64,000 nucleotides of DNA from Tateyamaria omphalii (GTDB taxonomy: Bacteria; Pseudomonadota; Alphaproteobacteria; Rhodobacterales; Rhodobacteraceae). Within the stretch, counting starts at the first letter, position 1. Each line of letters starts with the position of its first letter. Position numbers and translations under genes: made by a program. Shown here one piece after another: positions 1-8,641 of this stretch. The DNA is taken from positions 1,674,001 to 1,738,000 of the forward strand of contig NZ_CP019312.1 in NCBI RefSeq assembly GCF_001969365.1. The letters run 5' to 3'. The notes beneath the pieces were generated by a model, which was not told the origin of the DNA, ran no database searches, and worked only from the letters and a program-made list of their open reading frames with translations.

Positions 1-1258
1 TGTTGAAATGCGCCGCACCGATCGGTGCCGTCGCCAGCCCGGCCACGGCAGAGGAGATCACGACGCCAAGCACCGGTTGCAGCCACTTGGGCCCAAGCGT
101 CCACTCCATGTCGCGGATCCAACCGAACACGGCGACCAGCGCGGTCGTTGCGGCAAAGGACATCTGGAACCCCGGTCCCATCAGCGCCTCGGGCCGCAGC
201 GTCAGCACGATGATGGCCGCCATCGCGACCGCGCGCAGGCTGATGGCCCGCCTGTTGACGAGGATCGCGCAAAGCGCCACCGCCACCATGACAAAGGCGC
301 GCTCGGTGGCGACGTTTCCACCCGAGAGCGCAAGATAGACAGCCGCCGCGATCAAGGCACCAAAGGCCGCCAGTTTGCGCGCGGGCCAATGCAGGGCGAC
401 ATGGGGGATCAGCGCAAAGAGCAGCCGTAAAAGCCCAAAGACGAATCCCGACAGGAGCCCCATATGAAGGCCCGAGATCGCCAGCAGATGCGCGGTGTTG
501 GAGGCCCGCAAGTCATTCAGCGCGTCCTGGCTGATGCCGCTGCGATCACCTGTGGTGACAGCCGCCGCAAATCCGCCCACGTCACCAGGCAGCACATCGC
601 GCACATGGGCCGACACAGACATGCGGATGCGAAAAATGCTCTGGCGCAGATCGAATTCGGCCACGCTGATCGCGACGAGTGGCACACGGGTGTAGCCGAC
701 GGCGCCCAGCTCGGCAAACCAGGCATGTCGTTGGAAGTCAAAGCCGCCCGGCTCTACCGGCCCGCCCGGTGGCCCAAGATGCGCAGTCGTCATCACCCGC
801 AACCCAGGCTCGGGGGCGACCCCCAGAGCGCCATCACCATGCAATGAGATGCGTACCCGAGTGGGTGTCTTAGCCGGTGCGACGCGGTCCAGTTTCACAT
901 GATCCAGCGTCAGGCGCACGGCGTCCGACGCGCTGCGGTCCATGCCGACGATACGGCCCTCGACCGGGCCATAATAGCGCCAGTCGAGGACAGGTCCGGC
1001 GACCGAGTGTGCCCGCCAGCCCGCCACTACGAACCCCAGCGCGATCATCACGGCGAAGACCAAGGCCGGGGACGTTACCTCTCCCATCCGCCGGGCCGCA
1101 AGCGCCAGGCATAGACCAAGGATGCCGACGCCCGCGATTACCGCGAAGGACGGCTCGAACTTCAGGCCGAAAAACAGGGCGATCCCGCATGCCATGCCTA
1201 CCGGGCACCACCCAAAGAGGTGCCCACGCTGGATCAGCATCGCGTGCCGCAGTCCCAT
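1..1258 (-). CDS. comEC: ComEC/Rec2-type DNA uptake channel, 3' part beyond left edge
   Basis: The reading frame is open from an ATG at 1258 down to the window edge, so about 419 N-terminal residues are seen and the C-terminus is missing. The start has a purine-rich GAGAGGGG just upstream. The N-terminus holds several hydrophobic segments, then a soluble region (about residues 80-200), then the ComEC competence-domain signature: an H-L-L-A-I-S-G-L-H-M stretch near residue 250 and further membrane helices ending with a PGFQMSFAAT motif. Members of this family carry single-stranded DNA across the inner membrane during natural transformation; the C-terminal metallo-beta-lactamase-like domain present in many homologs would lie outside the window. 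It is divergent from gltX. The identity is firm from these motifs; DNA uptake in this strain is inference. Confidence 0.9.
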   Translation of the reverse strand, partial: MGLRHAMLIQRGHLFGWCPVGMACGIALFFGLKFEPSFAVIAGVGILGLCLALAARRMGEVTSPALVFAVMIALGFVVAGWRAHSVAGPVLDWRYYGPVEGRIVGMDRSASDAVRLTLDHVKLDRVAPAKTPTRVRISLHGDGALGVAPEPGLRVMTTAHLGPPGGPVEPGGFDFQRHAWFAELGAVGYTRVPLVAISVAEFDLRQSIFRIRMSVSAHVRDVLPGDVGGFAAAVTTGDRSGISQDALNDLRASNTAHLLAISGLHMGLLSGFVFGLLRLLFALIPHVALHWPARKLAAFGALIAAAVYLALSGGNVATERAFVMVAVALCAILVNRRAISLRAVAMAAIIVLTLRPEALMGPGFQMSFAATTALVAVFGWIRDMEWTLGPKWLQPVLGVVISSAVAGLATAPIGAAHFN

Positions 1259-1338
1259 GCTTGCCCCTCTCGGCCGCGGTGAGTATCAGGAGCCGAAACC
1301 GTAGACCGTTCGTGGTTAAGCAAAGGTAAATCCGTCCC

Positions 1339-2751
1339 ATGTCCCAGCCCGCCGATCCAAAGGTCGTCACCCGTTTCGCACCCTCGCCCACCGGGTTCCT
1401 ACATATCGGCGGCGCGCGCACGGCGCTGTTCAACTGGCTCTATGCGCGTGGGCGCGGCGGCACGTTCCTAATGCGGATCGAGGATACGGACCGCGCGCGG
1501 TCCACGCCGGAGGCAACGCAGGCGATCCTTGATGGTATGGCGTGGCTCGGCCTTGATCACGACGGCGAAGTCATCAGCCAGTTCGCCCGCGCCGACCGCC
1601 ACGCCGAAGTTGCGCATCAGCTTCTGGCCGAGGGCAAAGCGTACAAATGCTTTGCAACCCAGGACGACATCGCAGCGTTCCGCGAGGCTGCGCGGGCGGA
1701 AGGTAAATCCACGCTCTTCTGCTCGCCTTGGCGTGATGCGGACCCTTCGACCTACCCGGACGCGCCTTTCGTGGTGCGGATCAAGGCCCCACTAGACGGC
1801 AGCACGGTGATCAAGGACGAGGTGCAGGGCGATGTGACCATCCGCAATGACCAGCTTGACGATATGGTCCTGCTGCGGGCGGACGGCACGCCCGTCTACA
1901 TGCTGGCCGTGGTTGTCGATGACCACGATATGGGTGTCACGCATGTGATCCGGGGCGATGACCACCTGAACAATGCCGCGCGTCAGATGATGATCTATGA
2001 CGCCATGGGCTGGGACGTTCCTGTTTGGGCGCACATCCCACTGATACACGGCCCTGACGGCAAGAAACTGTCGAAACGCCACGGGGCGCTTGGGGCGCAG
2101 GAATACCAGATCATGGGCTATCCTGCCGCAGGCATGCGCAACTACCTGGCGCGGCTGGGGTGGAGCCACGGGGACAACGAATTCTTTACCGACGCGCAGG
2201 CGCAGGCGTGGTTCGACCTGAATGGCATCGGGAAAAGCCCCGCGCGCTTTGATGTCAAAAAGCTCGAAAACCTGAGCGGACAGCACATTGCGCAGGCCGA
2301 TGACGCTGCGTTGCAGCAAGAAATCGAAGATTTTTTGGCCGCCGCAGGACGTGAGCCCCTGAAACATTCGCAGAAAGATGGGCTGAAGGCGGCACTGCCA
2401 TTCGTCAAGGAGCGGGCCAAGACGCTGCCGGAACTCCTTGAAAAAGCGCATTTTATTCTGACAAACCGTCCTGTCACAGCCGATGAAAAGGCGTCAAAAG
2501 CGCTTGATACGGTATCCCGTGGTATACTAACGCAATTGACGCCGCAGCTGCAAACCGCTACTTGGTCCCGTGACAGTTTGGAGGCGGTCCTGAACGAATT
2601 CGCTGCGGCGCAGGACACGAAATTCGGCAAGCTGGCAGGCCCGTTGCGGGCCGCCCTCGCAGGTCGGGCCGTTACGCCTTCGGTCTTTGACATGATGCTG
2701 GTGCTGGGGCGTGACGAAACCCTTGCCAGGCTTGAGGATGCTGCCGCCTGA
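1339..2751 (+). CDS. gltX: glutamate--tRNA ligase
   Basis: Class I aminoacyl-tRNA synthetase that charges tRNA-Glu in the cytoplasm. The 470 residues match the family's usual length. The HIGH-type motif reads HIGG at residues 22-25, as is common in GluRS, and the KLSKR ATP-binding loop is at residues 243-247 (followed by HGALG). The N-terminal Rossmann fold and the helical anticodon-binding C-terminal part are both present. Alphaproteobacteria often have two gltX genes, one of which may charge tRNA-Gln for later amidation; which copy this is cannot be told from the window. It lies between comEC (divergent) and gltA (same strand, about 100 bases downstream). Confidence 0.97.
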   Translation: MSQPADPKVVTRFAPSPTGFLHIGGARTALFNWLYARGRGGTFLMRIEDTDRARSTPEATQAILDGMAWLGLDHDGEVISQFARADRHAEVAHQLLAEGKAYKCFATQDDIAAFREAARAEGKSTLFCSPWRDADPSTYPDAPFVVRIKAPLDGSTVIKDEVQGDVTIRNDQLDDMVLLRADGTPVYMLAVVVDDHDMGVTHVIRGDDHLNNAARQMMIYDAMGWDVPVWAHIPLIHGPDGKKLSKRHGALGAQEYQIMGYPAAGMRNYLARLGWSHGDNEFFTDAQAQAWFDLNGIGKSPARFDVKKLENLSGQHIAQADDAALQQEIEDFLAAAGREPLKHSQKDGLKAALPFVKERAKTLPELLEKAHFILTNRPVTADEKASKALDTVSRGILTQLTPQLQTATWSRDSLEAVLNEFAAAQDTKFGKLAGPLRAALAGRAVTPSVFDMMLVLGRDETLARLEDAAA

Positions 2752-2855
2752 CGAGGTTCATAAATCGTTCATGGTGGACAGTCTAACGATGGGCATACGG
2801 GCCTTCCGTGGGCCCCGGCGGACGCGCCCGCCACGCGACGAAAGGAACGACCCTG

Positions 2856-4151
2856 ATGGCCGATACCCAAAAATCCGCAACCCTGACAATTGGTGACGAC
2901 AGCTTTGACCTGCCCATCTACTCGCCCACCACGGGCCCTGATGTGCTGGATATTCGCAAGCTCTATGGCCAGGCGGGGGTCTTTACCTACGATCCCGGCT
3001 TTACCTCGACGGCAAGCTGCGACAGCACGATCACCTATATCGACGGGGGCCAGGGCGTGCTGCTGCATCGCGGCTATCCGATTGATCAGCTGGCCGAAAA
3101 ATCCCACTACCTCGAAGTGTGCTACCTGCTGCTCTACGGCGTTCTGCCGACCGCTGCGCAACTGGAAGAGTTCGAAACGACGATCACGCTGCATACGATG
3201 CTGCATGAGCAGATGCAGAACTTCTTTCGCGGGTTCCGCCGCGACGCGCATCCGATGGCCATCATGGTCGGCGTGGTTGGCGCAATGTCGGCCTTCTACC
3301 ACGATAGCACCGACATCTCTGACGAACACCAGCGCGAGATCGCCTCGCATCGCCTGATCGCCAAAATGCCGACAATCGCGGCCTGGGCCTACAAGTATTC
3401 CATCGGTCAGCCCTTCATCTACCCGCGCAACGATCTGGACTATGCGTCGAACTTCCTGCGCATGTGCTTTGCCGTCCCGGCCGAGGATTACGAGGTCAAC
3501 CCGATCCTGTCCCGTGCAATGGACCGCATCTTTACCCTGCATGCCGACCACGAACAGAACGCGTCGACCTCAACCGTGCGGCTGGCATCGTCTTCGGGCG
3601 CAAACCCGTTTGCTTGTATCGCGGCTGGCATCGCCTGCCTTTGGGGACCGGCGCATGGTGGTGCGAACCAGGCCTGCCTCGAGATGCTCAAGGAAATCGG
3701 CAGCGTCGACCGTATTCCCGAATTCATCGCGCGGGCGAAGGACAAGGACGATCCGTTCCGCCTGATGGGCTTTGGCCACCGGGTGTACAAAAACTTCGAC
3801 CCGCGCGCGACGGTGATGAAACAATCCGCTGACGAGGTGCTTGAACTCTTGGGCGTCGAAAACAACCCGGTCCTGCAGGTTGCCAAGGAACTGGAAAAGC
3901 AGGCGCTCGAAGATCCGTATTTCGCAGAGAAAAAGCTGTTCCCGAACGTGGACTTTTACTCCGGTATCATCCTCGAGGCGATGGGTTTCCCCACGTCGAT
4001 GTTCACCCCGATCTTTGCGCTCTCGCGCACGGTGGGCTGGATCTCGCAGTGGAAGGAAATGATCGCCGATCCGCAAAACAAGATCGGCCGCCCGCGCCAG
4101 CTGTACCTGGGCGAGACGTCCCGCGACTATGTGGACATCGAACACCGCTAG
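2856..4151 (+). CDS. gltA: citrate synthase
   Basis: Condenses acetyl-CoA and oxaloacetate to citrate, the entry step of the TCA cycle. At 431 residues it is the hexameric type II length. The catalytic set is visible: the [10 protein letters not shown] segment, GFGHRVYKN with the second active-site histidine, and the aspartate in VDFYSG. An upstream in-frame ATG at 2808 exists, but the ATG at 2856 follows an AAAGGA Shine-Dalgarno and begins where type II citrate synthases begin ([10 protein letters not shown]), so the shorter form is preferred. A strong intrinsic terminator follows directly, so the transcript ends here. Confidence 0.97.
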   Translation: MADTQKSATLTIGDDSFDLPIYSPTTGPDVLDIRKLYGQAGVFTYDPGFTSTASCDSTITYIDGGQGVLLHRGYPIDQLAEKSHYLEVCYLLLYGVLPTAAQLEEFETTITLHTMLHEQMQNFFRGFRRDAHPMAIMVGVVGAMSAFYHDSTDISDEHQREIASHRLIAKMPTIAAWAYKYSIGQPFIYPRNDLDYASNFLRMCFAVPAEDYEVNPILSRAMDRIFTLHADHEQNASTSTVRLASSSGANPFACIAAGIACLWGPAHGGANQACLEMLKEIGSVDRIPEFIARAKDKDDPFRLMGFGHRVYKNFDPRATVMKQSADEVLELLGVENNPVLQVAKELEKQALEDPYFAEKKLFPNVDFYSGIILEAMGFPTSMFTPIFALSRTVGWISQWKEMIADPQNKIGRPRQLYLGETSRDYVDIEHR

Positions 4152-4160
4152 ACCCGATCA

Positions 4161-4190
4161 ACCCCCGCGCAATGCGGGGGTTTTTCGTTT
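4161..4190 (+). terminator. intrinsic terminator after gltA
   Basis: ACCCCCGC (4161-4168), five-base loop, GCGGGGGT (4174-4181), followed by a T-rich tail TTTTCGTTT. It lies 9 bases after the gltA stop codon. Confidence 0.93.
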
Positions 4191-4305
4191 AATGCAGCCG
4201 CATCCAACCCACCGTTTCCCAACTGTGTACAATCAGGGCCTTTCACTTGACGCGCTTTGGCGTCTCGTTAAACGGTTGTGACAACGGCCTAGTGGAGAGT
4301 TGGAC

Positions 4306-5325
4306 ATGGGTATTGGAATTGCGTTGCTGGCGCTTTTGGGCATTGGTCTCGTTGTCAGTGTTTTTGATGATGACGACGATTCCGCATCGACGCCGTCCGA
4401 ACCTGAGGGGGTCGTGCGCAATGGGGCAGAGGGCGACGACCTGATTGAGGGCACAGCCGGAACCGATCTGCTGTCTGGCGGCGAAGGCGACGATACCCTC
4501 GAAGGCGGCGCATCCTCTGATACACTGCAAGGCGGCGCAGGTGACGACCTGCTCGAAGGCAACAATGGCGCTGACCGCCTGCTGGGCGAGGCAGACGACG
4601 ATGTTATCGTGGCCGGTGGGGGAGAAGACACGGCATCCGGCGGGTCCGGCAACGACTTTGTGCAGGGCCGCGGCGGAAATGATACCCTGAACGGCAGCCT
4701 CGGCACCGACTGGGTCGAAGGGAATGACGGTGACGACAGCGTGAATGGCGGGTTTGGCACCGACACGCTTCTGGGCGGTGACGGGGCTGATACGCTCAAC
4801 GGCGGCGTCAACAACGACCTGCTGATCGGCGGGACGGTCCCCGGCACGCCTTTGTCGGCAGATGACCTTGAAGCATTGCGCGACGGCGACGAGTCGCTGG
4901 CGAGCATCCTGAACGTCGCCAACGGCGCTTTCATTGCGTTGCCGGATGATGATGCAGCGGACGTGCTGAACGGCGGCGATGGTGACGACAGCCTTGTGCT
5001 GGGCGCCGGGGATACCGGCACCGGTGGCACTGGCGAGGATACGTTTGCTCTTCTAGCCGAAACGGCAACGTCCGAAAACGGGCCCAGCACGATCACGGAT
5101 TTCAACGGAACCGAAGACGGGCTGATTGTCCTGCTCGAACAGAACGAGGAGGAGGAAGAGGAAGACCCGGTGACCATTGACGTCACAAACGAAGACGGGA
5201 ACGCGATCATTTCGGTGAACGGCCAACCCATTTCGATCCTCGTCGGCGCAGCTGGCCAGATCGAATCGGGCGACATCAGCACGGACAACGGAATCATCGT
5301 CGGCTTCCTCGATCCGACTGGATGA
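4306..5325 (+). CDS. RTX-type calcium-binding repeat protein, first of a tandem pair
   Basis: 339 residues. A short hydrophobic N-terminus (residues 1-20) leads straight into five aspartates, then runs of the glycine/aspartate nonapeptide GGxGxDxLx (about residues 42-175), the calcium-binding beta-roll of RTX proteins. A different block follows (about residues 175-260): a leucine-rich R-D-G segment, an acidic D-D-D-A-A-D strand, then GGDGDDSL and GGTGEDTF. The end is a small beta-rich tail after a run of six glutamates. ATG at 4306 is chosen over the TTG two codons upstream because GGAGAG sits 6 bases before it. RTX proteins are normally exported by type I systems, but no such transporter lies in this window. 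Function unknown; adhesin, S-layer-like or enzyme-scaffold roles are all possible. The next gene is a larger paralog. Confidence 0.85.
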   Translation: MGIGIALLALLGIGLVVSVFDDDDDSASTPSEPEGVVRNGAEGDDLIEGTAGTDLLSGGEGDDTLEGGASSDTLQGGAGDDLLEGNNGADRLLGEADDDVIVAGGGEDTASGGSGNDFVQGRGGNDTLNGSLGTDWVEGNDGDDSVNGGFGTDTLLGGDGADTLNGGVNNDLLIGGTVPGTPLSADDLEALRDGDESLASILNVANGAFIALPDDDAADVLNGGDGDDSLVLGAGDTGTGGTGEDTFALLAETATSENGPSTITDFNGTEDGLIVLLEQNEEEEEEDPVTIDVTNEDGNAIISVNGQPISILVGAAGQIESGDISTDNGIIVGFLDPTG

Positions 5326-5526
5326 CCCACCCAAATGCAGCGCGCAGTGGCCAGTTCTACCTTTGCGCGCAGCATTGTCGCGGCACGGGTAACAGTAGGT
5401 GCAGAAAATCCGGTTTTATTCTTGCATTAGTTGCATTTAGCGGCCTCGCATTGACTTGAAACAGACCCCACCAGAAACTCCAACCAACCGTTAATGATTT
5501 GAACTTGCGTCCTGGGGGGGTTCGCC

Positions 5527-7281
5527 ATGCTTTTTCTTCTTTCACTGTTTCCAGCACTATTGACCAGCGGGTTGGTCACTGACGATGACGCCGAAGACCA
5601 GGTTTCAGCCGCCGAGGACGAGGACGGTGAGTTGCTGATCGGCACCATCGGCGATGACAACATCACCGGGGGTGAAGGTGACGACGACATCATCGGACTG
5701 CTGGGCAATGACACCCTTGATGGCGGGCCCGGCGGCAACGATATCATCCAGGGCCTGAACGGCGATGACCTGATTATCGGTGGCGAAGGCAACGACGCCA
5801 TGCAGGGCCGTGGGGACAACGACACGGTTCAGGGATTCTCCGGCGACGATTGGGTTGACGGCAATGACGGCGCTGACCTCGTCCGTGGCGGCGGTGGGTC
5901 TGATGTCGTGATCGGCGGTCAGGGCGAAGACATCGTGGACGGGCGCAGCGGCGACGACGTTGTGATCGGCGGTGAATTGAATGCCGATCCGCTCAGCAAT
6001 TCAGAACTGCGTGTGCTGCGCGATGGTGGCACAATCGACGACATCTTTGCCGACCAGACCCCGCCCATCGCAGAGGTGCGCGATGATGGCGCCGCCGACC
6101 AGTTGTTCGGGGGGCGCGGATCGGACCTGCTGCTCATGGGCGCAGGTGACACCGCTGAAGGCGGCAGCGAAATCGACGCCTTTGCTGTCATCGCCGATGC
6201 CGCCGAGGGTGAGTTGGGCCCGGCCACCATCACGGACTTCGACAGCCCCGAAGGTGAAAGCATCGCGCTCTATTTCCGCGCCGACGAGACGGTGAACGAG
6301 GATCTGATCACGGTCACCGACGACGGAGAGGACGCGCTGGTCAGTTACGATGGCGAAGTGTTGGCCCGCGTCACCGGCGCGGCAGGCACACTGACCGCGG
6401 ACGACATCGGAGTACTCCAGCCCGAGGACCCATCAACCACGCCCGTGATTGACGGAACCGAAGGCCCCGACGTTTTAGGCGGGACCGCCGCAGATGAGAT
6501 CATCAATGCCCTCGGCGGCAATGACAATGTCGAAGGCGGCGCTGGTGACGACACCATTTCCGGCGGTGACGGCTCCGACATCGTACAGGGCCAGGCAGGC
6601 TTTGACGTGATCACCGGCAATGCGGACAACGACCTGCTGCAAGGGCGCGGCGGCGACGACACCCTATCCGGCAACAAGGGGTTTGACTGGGTCGATGGCA
6701 ACGACGGCGACGACAAGGTCAATGGAGGCCTGCAAGCCGACACCGTGATCGGTGGCTCAGGCTCTGATCTCCTCAGCGGCGGCGAAGGCAACGACGTTGT
6801 CGTCGGTGGCGAGCTGCTGGCTGATCCGCTCAGCACAAGCGCGCTCGAAGCGATCCGCGATGGCGCCACCCTCGACGTCGCATTGCCCGGTGTTGAAATC
6901 GGCGAAACCCTCACAATCGCCGACGACGGCTTTTCCGACACACTGGACGGCGGCAATGGTTCCGACCTACTCGTGGCTGGCACAATGGACAGCGCGACCG
7001 GCGGTGCAGGCGAAGACACCTTTGCCATCCTTGGTTCAACCGATCAGGTCGGAACCACCCAGATCCAGGACTATGTCGCTGGCGAAGATCAGATCATCAT
7101 CGTCGACACCGATGGCAGCGAAACCCCAGTCGTCACCGTACAAACCGATGGTGAAAACGCGCTGGTGTTCCTGAACGGCACAGAGGTTGCGGTCGTCTTT
7201 AACGCAGCGAGCACCCTTACATCCGCCGATATCGCCGTGACGGGTGTTTTGGCGACAGAATTGTTCGACGCCAATTTGTAA
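5527..7281 (+). CDS. RTX-type calcium-binding repeat protein, two-unit paralog of the preceding gene
   Basis: 584 residues with the same design as its upstream neighbour: a hydrophobic N-terminus (residues 1-17), an acidic stretch, then GGxGxDxLx nonapeptides. The whole repeat-plus-module unit occurs twice (about residues 35-300 and 315-570). Each unit has a beta-roll, a segment of the form ADPLSxxxLxxxRDG, a short strand ending in DDG, GGxGSDLL, then a beta-rich end with V-x-x-A-A-x-T-L-T-x-A-D-I. The upstream gene has one such unit, so the pair carries three. The start ATG follows a GGGGGGG tract. A perfect 9-bp-stem terminator closes the gene. No catalytic domain was recognised. Confidence 0.85.
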   Translation: MLFLLSLFPALLTSGLVTDDDAEDQVSAAEDEDGELLIGTIGDDNITGGEGDDDIIGLLGNDTLDGGPGGNDIIQGLNGDDLIIGGEGNDAMQGRGDNDTVQGFSGDDWVDGNDGADLVRGGGGSDVVIGGQGEDIVDGRSGDDVVIGGELNADPLSNSELRVLRDGGTIDDIFADQTPPIAEVRDDGAADQLFGGRGSDLLLMGAGDTAEGGSEIDAFAVIADAAEGELGPATITDFDSPEGESIALYFRADETVNEDLITVTDDGEDALVSYDGEVLARVTGAAGTLTADDIGVLQPEDPSTTPVIDGTEGPDVLGGTAADEIINALGGNDNVEGGAGDDTISGGDGSDIVQGQAGFDVITGNADNDLLQGRGGDDTLSGNKGFDWVDGNDGDDKVNGGLQADTVIGGSGSDLLSGGEGNDVVVGGELLADPLSTSALEAIRDGATLDVALPGVEIGETLTIADDGFSDTLDGGNGSDLLVAGTMDSATGGAGEDTFAILGSTDQVGTTQIQDYVAGEDQIIIVDTDGSETPVVTVQTDGENALVFLNGTEVAVVFNAASTLTSADIAVTGVLATELFDANL

Positions 7282-7301
7282 ATCGTAACAGAGGTAACGA
7301 G

Positions 7302-7333
7302 CAGGCCGCACACCATGCGGCCTGTTTCTGTTT
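7302..7333 (+). terminator. intrinsic terminator after the RTX pair
   Basis: CAGGCCGCA (7302-7310), loop CACCA, TGCGGCCTG (7316-7324), then TTTCTGTTT. The stem is 9 bp and perfect. It lies between the convergent RTX gene and the hydratase gene; the T-rich tail is on the plus side. Confidence 0.85.
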
Positions 7334-7338
7334 GGGAC

Positions 7339-8115
7339 CTAGCGCCCTTCGAAGCTGGGTTTGCGCTTTTCCACGAACGCCAGAACGCCCTCACGGAAGT
7401 CGCGGCTCTTGCCACAGGCCCCCTGCTCTGCCGCCTCGGATGCCAACTGGCTTTCCAGGTCGTTGTTCCAGCTTGACCGGATCACCCGCTTGGCCGCGGC
7501 AAAGGCCTGCGTCGGACCATGCGACAGATGCGCAACGCGCGTGCGCCAATGTGCCTCGAACCCGTCATCCGCGACAGCCTCCCAGATCATGCCCCAAGCA
7601 TCTGCCTGCCGTGCCGTAATCTTTTCAGCAAAAAGTGCGGCCCCCATCGCCTTGGCCATCCCCATCGTGCGCGGCAGCACATAGGTGCCACCGGCATCCG
7701 GGATCAGTCCGATGCGGGTAAAGGCCTGCAGAAAATACGCGCTCTCCGACGCGATCACCACGTCGCAGGCCAGCGCAAGGTTCGCGCCCGCCCCTGCCGC
7801 AGCACCATTGACCACAGCCACAGTCGGCACTGGGCAGTCCACGATGGCGCTTAGCATCGGCGCGTATTCGTCGCGCAAGGTCCGCTCAAGGTCCAGGTCC
7901 GACGCATTGGCGCGATCTCCCAGGTCCTGGCCAGAGCAAAACGCCCGCCCTGCCCCGGTCAGTACCACCACGCGCGCATTGCGCCCGGCATGGGTGACGG
8001 CCACCTCGATCTCCGCCCGCATCTGCGTGGTCAGCGCATTCATCTTGTCCGGCCGGTTCAGCGTAATGATGGCTGCACCATCATCCATCTCATATGTGAG
8101 GGTGTCGTATTTCAT
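7339..8115 (-). CDS. enoyl-CoA hydratase/isomerase family protein, PaaG-like
   Basis: 258-residue crotonase-fold protein acting on acyl-CoA thioesters. The oxyanion-hole segment FCSGQDLGDR (about residue 60) and G-A-A-A-G-A-G-A-N-L-A (about residue 107) are present, and GLIPDAGGTYVLPR is the pattern typical of PaaG, the ring-1,2-epoxyphenylacetyl-CoA isomerase. No other phenylacetate genes are nearby, so a general enoyl-CoA hydratase/isomerase role is equally possible and no symbol is given. It is the last gene of the minus-strand run that starts near 15.2 kb, 70 bases after ccmH. Confidence 0.85.
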   Translation of the reverse strand: MKYDTLTYEMDDGAAIITLNRPDKMNALTTQMRAEIEVAVTHAGRNARVVVLTGAGRAFCSGQDLGDRANASDLDLERTLRDEYAPMLSAIVDCPVPTVAVVNGAAAGAGANLALACDVVIASESAYFLQAFTRIGLIPDAGGTYVLPRTMGMAKAMGAALFAEKITARQADAWGMIWEAVADDGFEAHWRTRVAHLSHGPTQAFAAAKRVIRSSWNNDLESQLASEAAEQGACGKSRDFREGVLAFVEKRKPSFEGR

Positions 8116-8185
8116 GGCCAGTGTCCTTTATCGGGTCTGACCTTCCATACCAAACCGATCAGTTTAGAACAGCCCCGATGGGCGA

Positions 8186-8641
8186 TCACTCGTCCATAAT
8201 CTCGCGCAGACGTCGCGTCTCTGCATCGTTCAGGCCCGCGTCTGCAACGGCTGGCGCGCGGCTGCGCCCACGCAAATACCCAATGCCGATCCCAAGCGCC
8301 AAAAGGAACATCAGGGGCCCCGCAGCCCACAGCATCCAATTCGATCCCGACACCCGCGGCGTCATCAAGACAAACTCGCCATAGCGCTCGACAAAGAAAT
8401 CCACGACCTGCGCATTGGTTTGCCCTGCCGCGACCTGCTCGCGGATCGAGCGACGCGCATCAACCGCCCATTGGGCATTTGACGACGCTACGGATTCCGA
8501 CTGACACACCACACAGCGCAACGCGTGATCCAATTCGCGCGCCTGTGCCTCAAGCGCGGGGTCATCCAACATCTCCGTCGGGTCCAGCGCGAAGGCTGCC
8601 GAACTTAGCACCAGCCAGATAAGAACCGCCAGCCGCCTCAT
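8186..8641 (-). CDS. ccmH: cytochrome c-type biogenesis protein CcmH
   Basis: 151 residues: signal peptide (about 1-18), the thiol motif RCVVC with Cys43 and Cys46, and one C-terminal membrane helix (about 104-125). CcmH is a periplasmic, membrane-anchored thioredoxin-like component that handles apocytochrome c cysteines before haem ligation with CcmF. It overlaps the ccmF stop codon by an ATGA junction, so the two are translationally coupled. The length fits the short (CcmL/CycL) form; the CcmI-like TPR extension is absent and no separate ccmI is present here. Confidence 0.94.
   Translation of the reverse strand: MRRLAVLIWLVLSSAAFALDPTEMLDDPALEAQARELDHALRCVVCQSESVASSNAQWAVDARRSIREQVAAGQTNAQVVDFFVERYGEFVLMTPRVSGSNWMLWAAGPLMFLLALGIGIGYLRGRSRAPAVADAGLNDAETRRLREIMDE

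Noticed and set aside
4306..7281. CRISPR or DNA tandem repeat
   Set aside because: The periodicity is the 27-base coding of the nonapeptide repeat and varies in sequence; there are no constant repeats with unique spacers.
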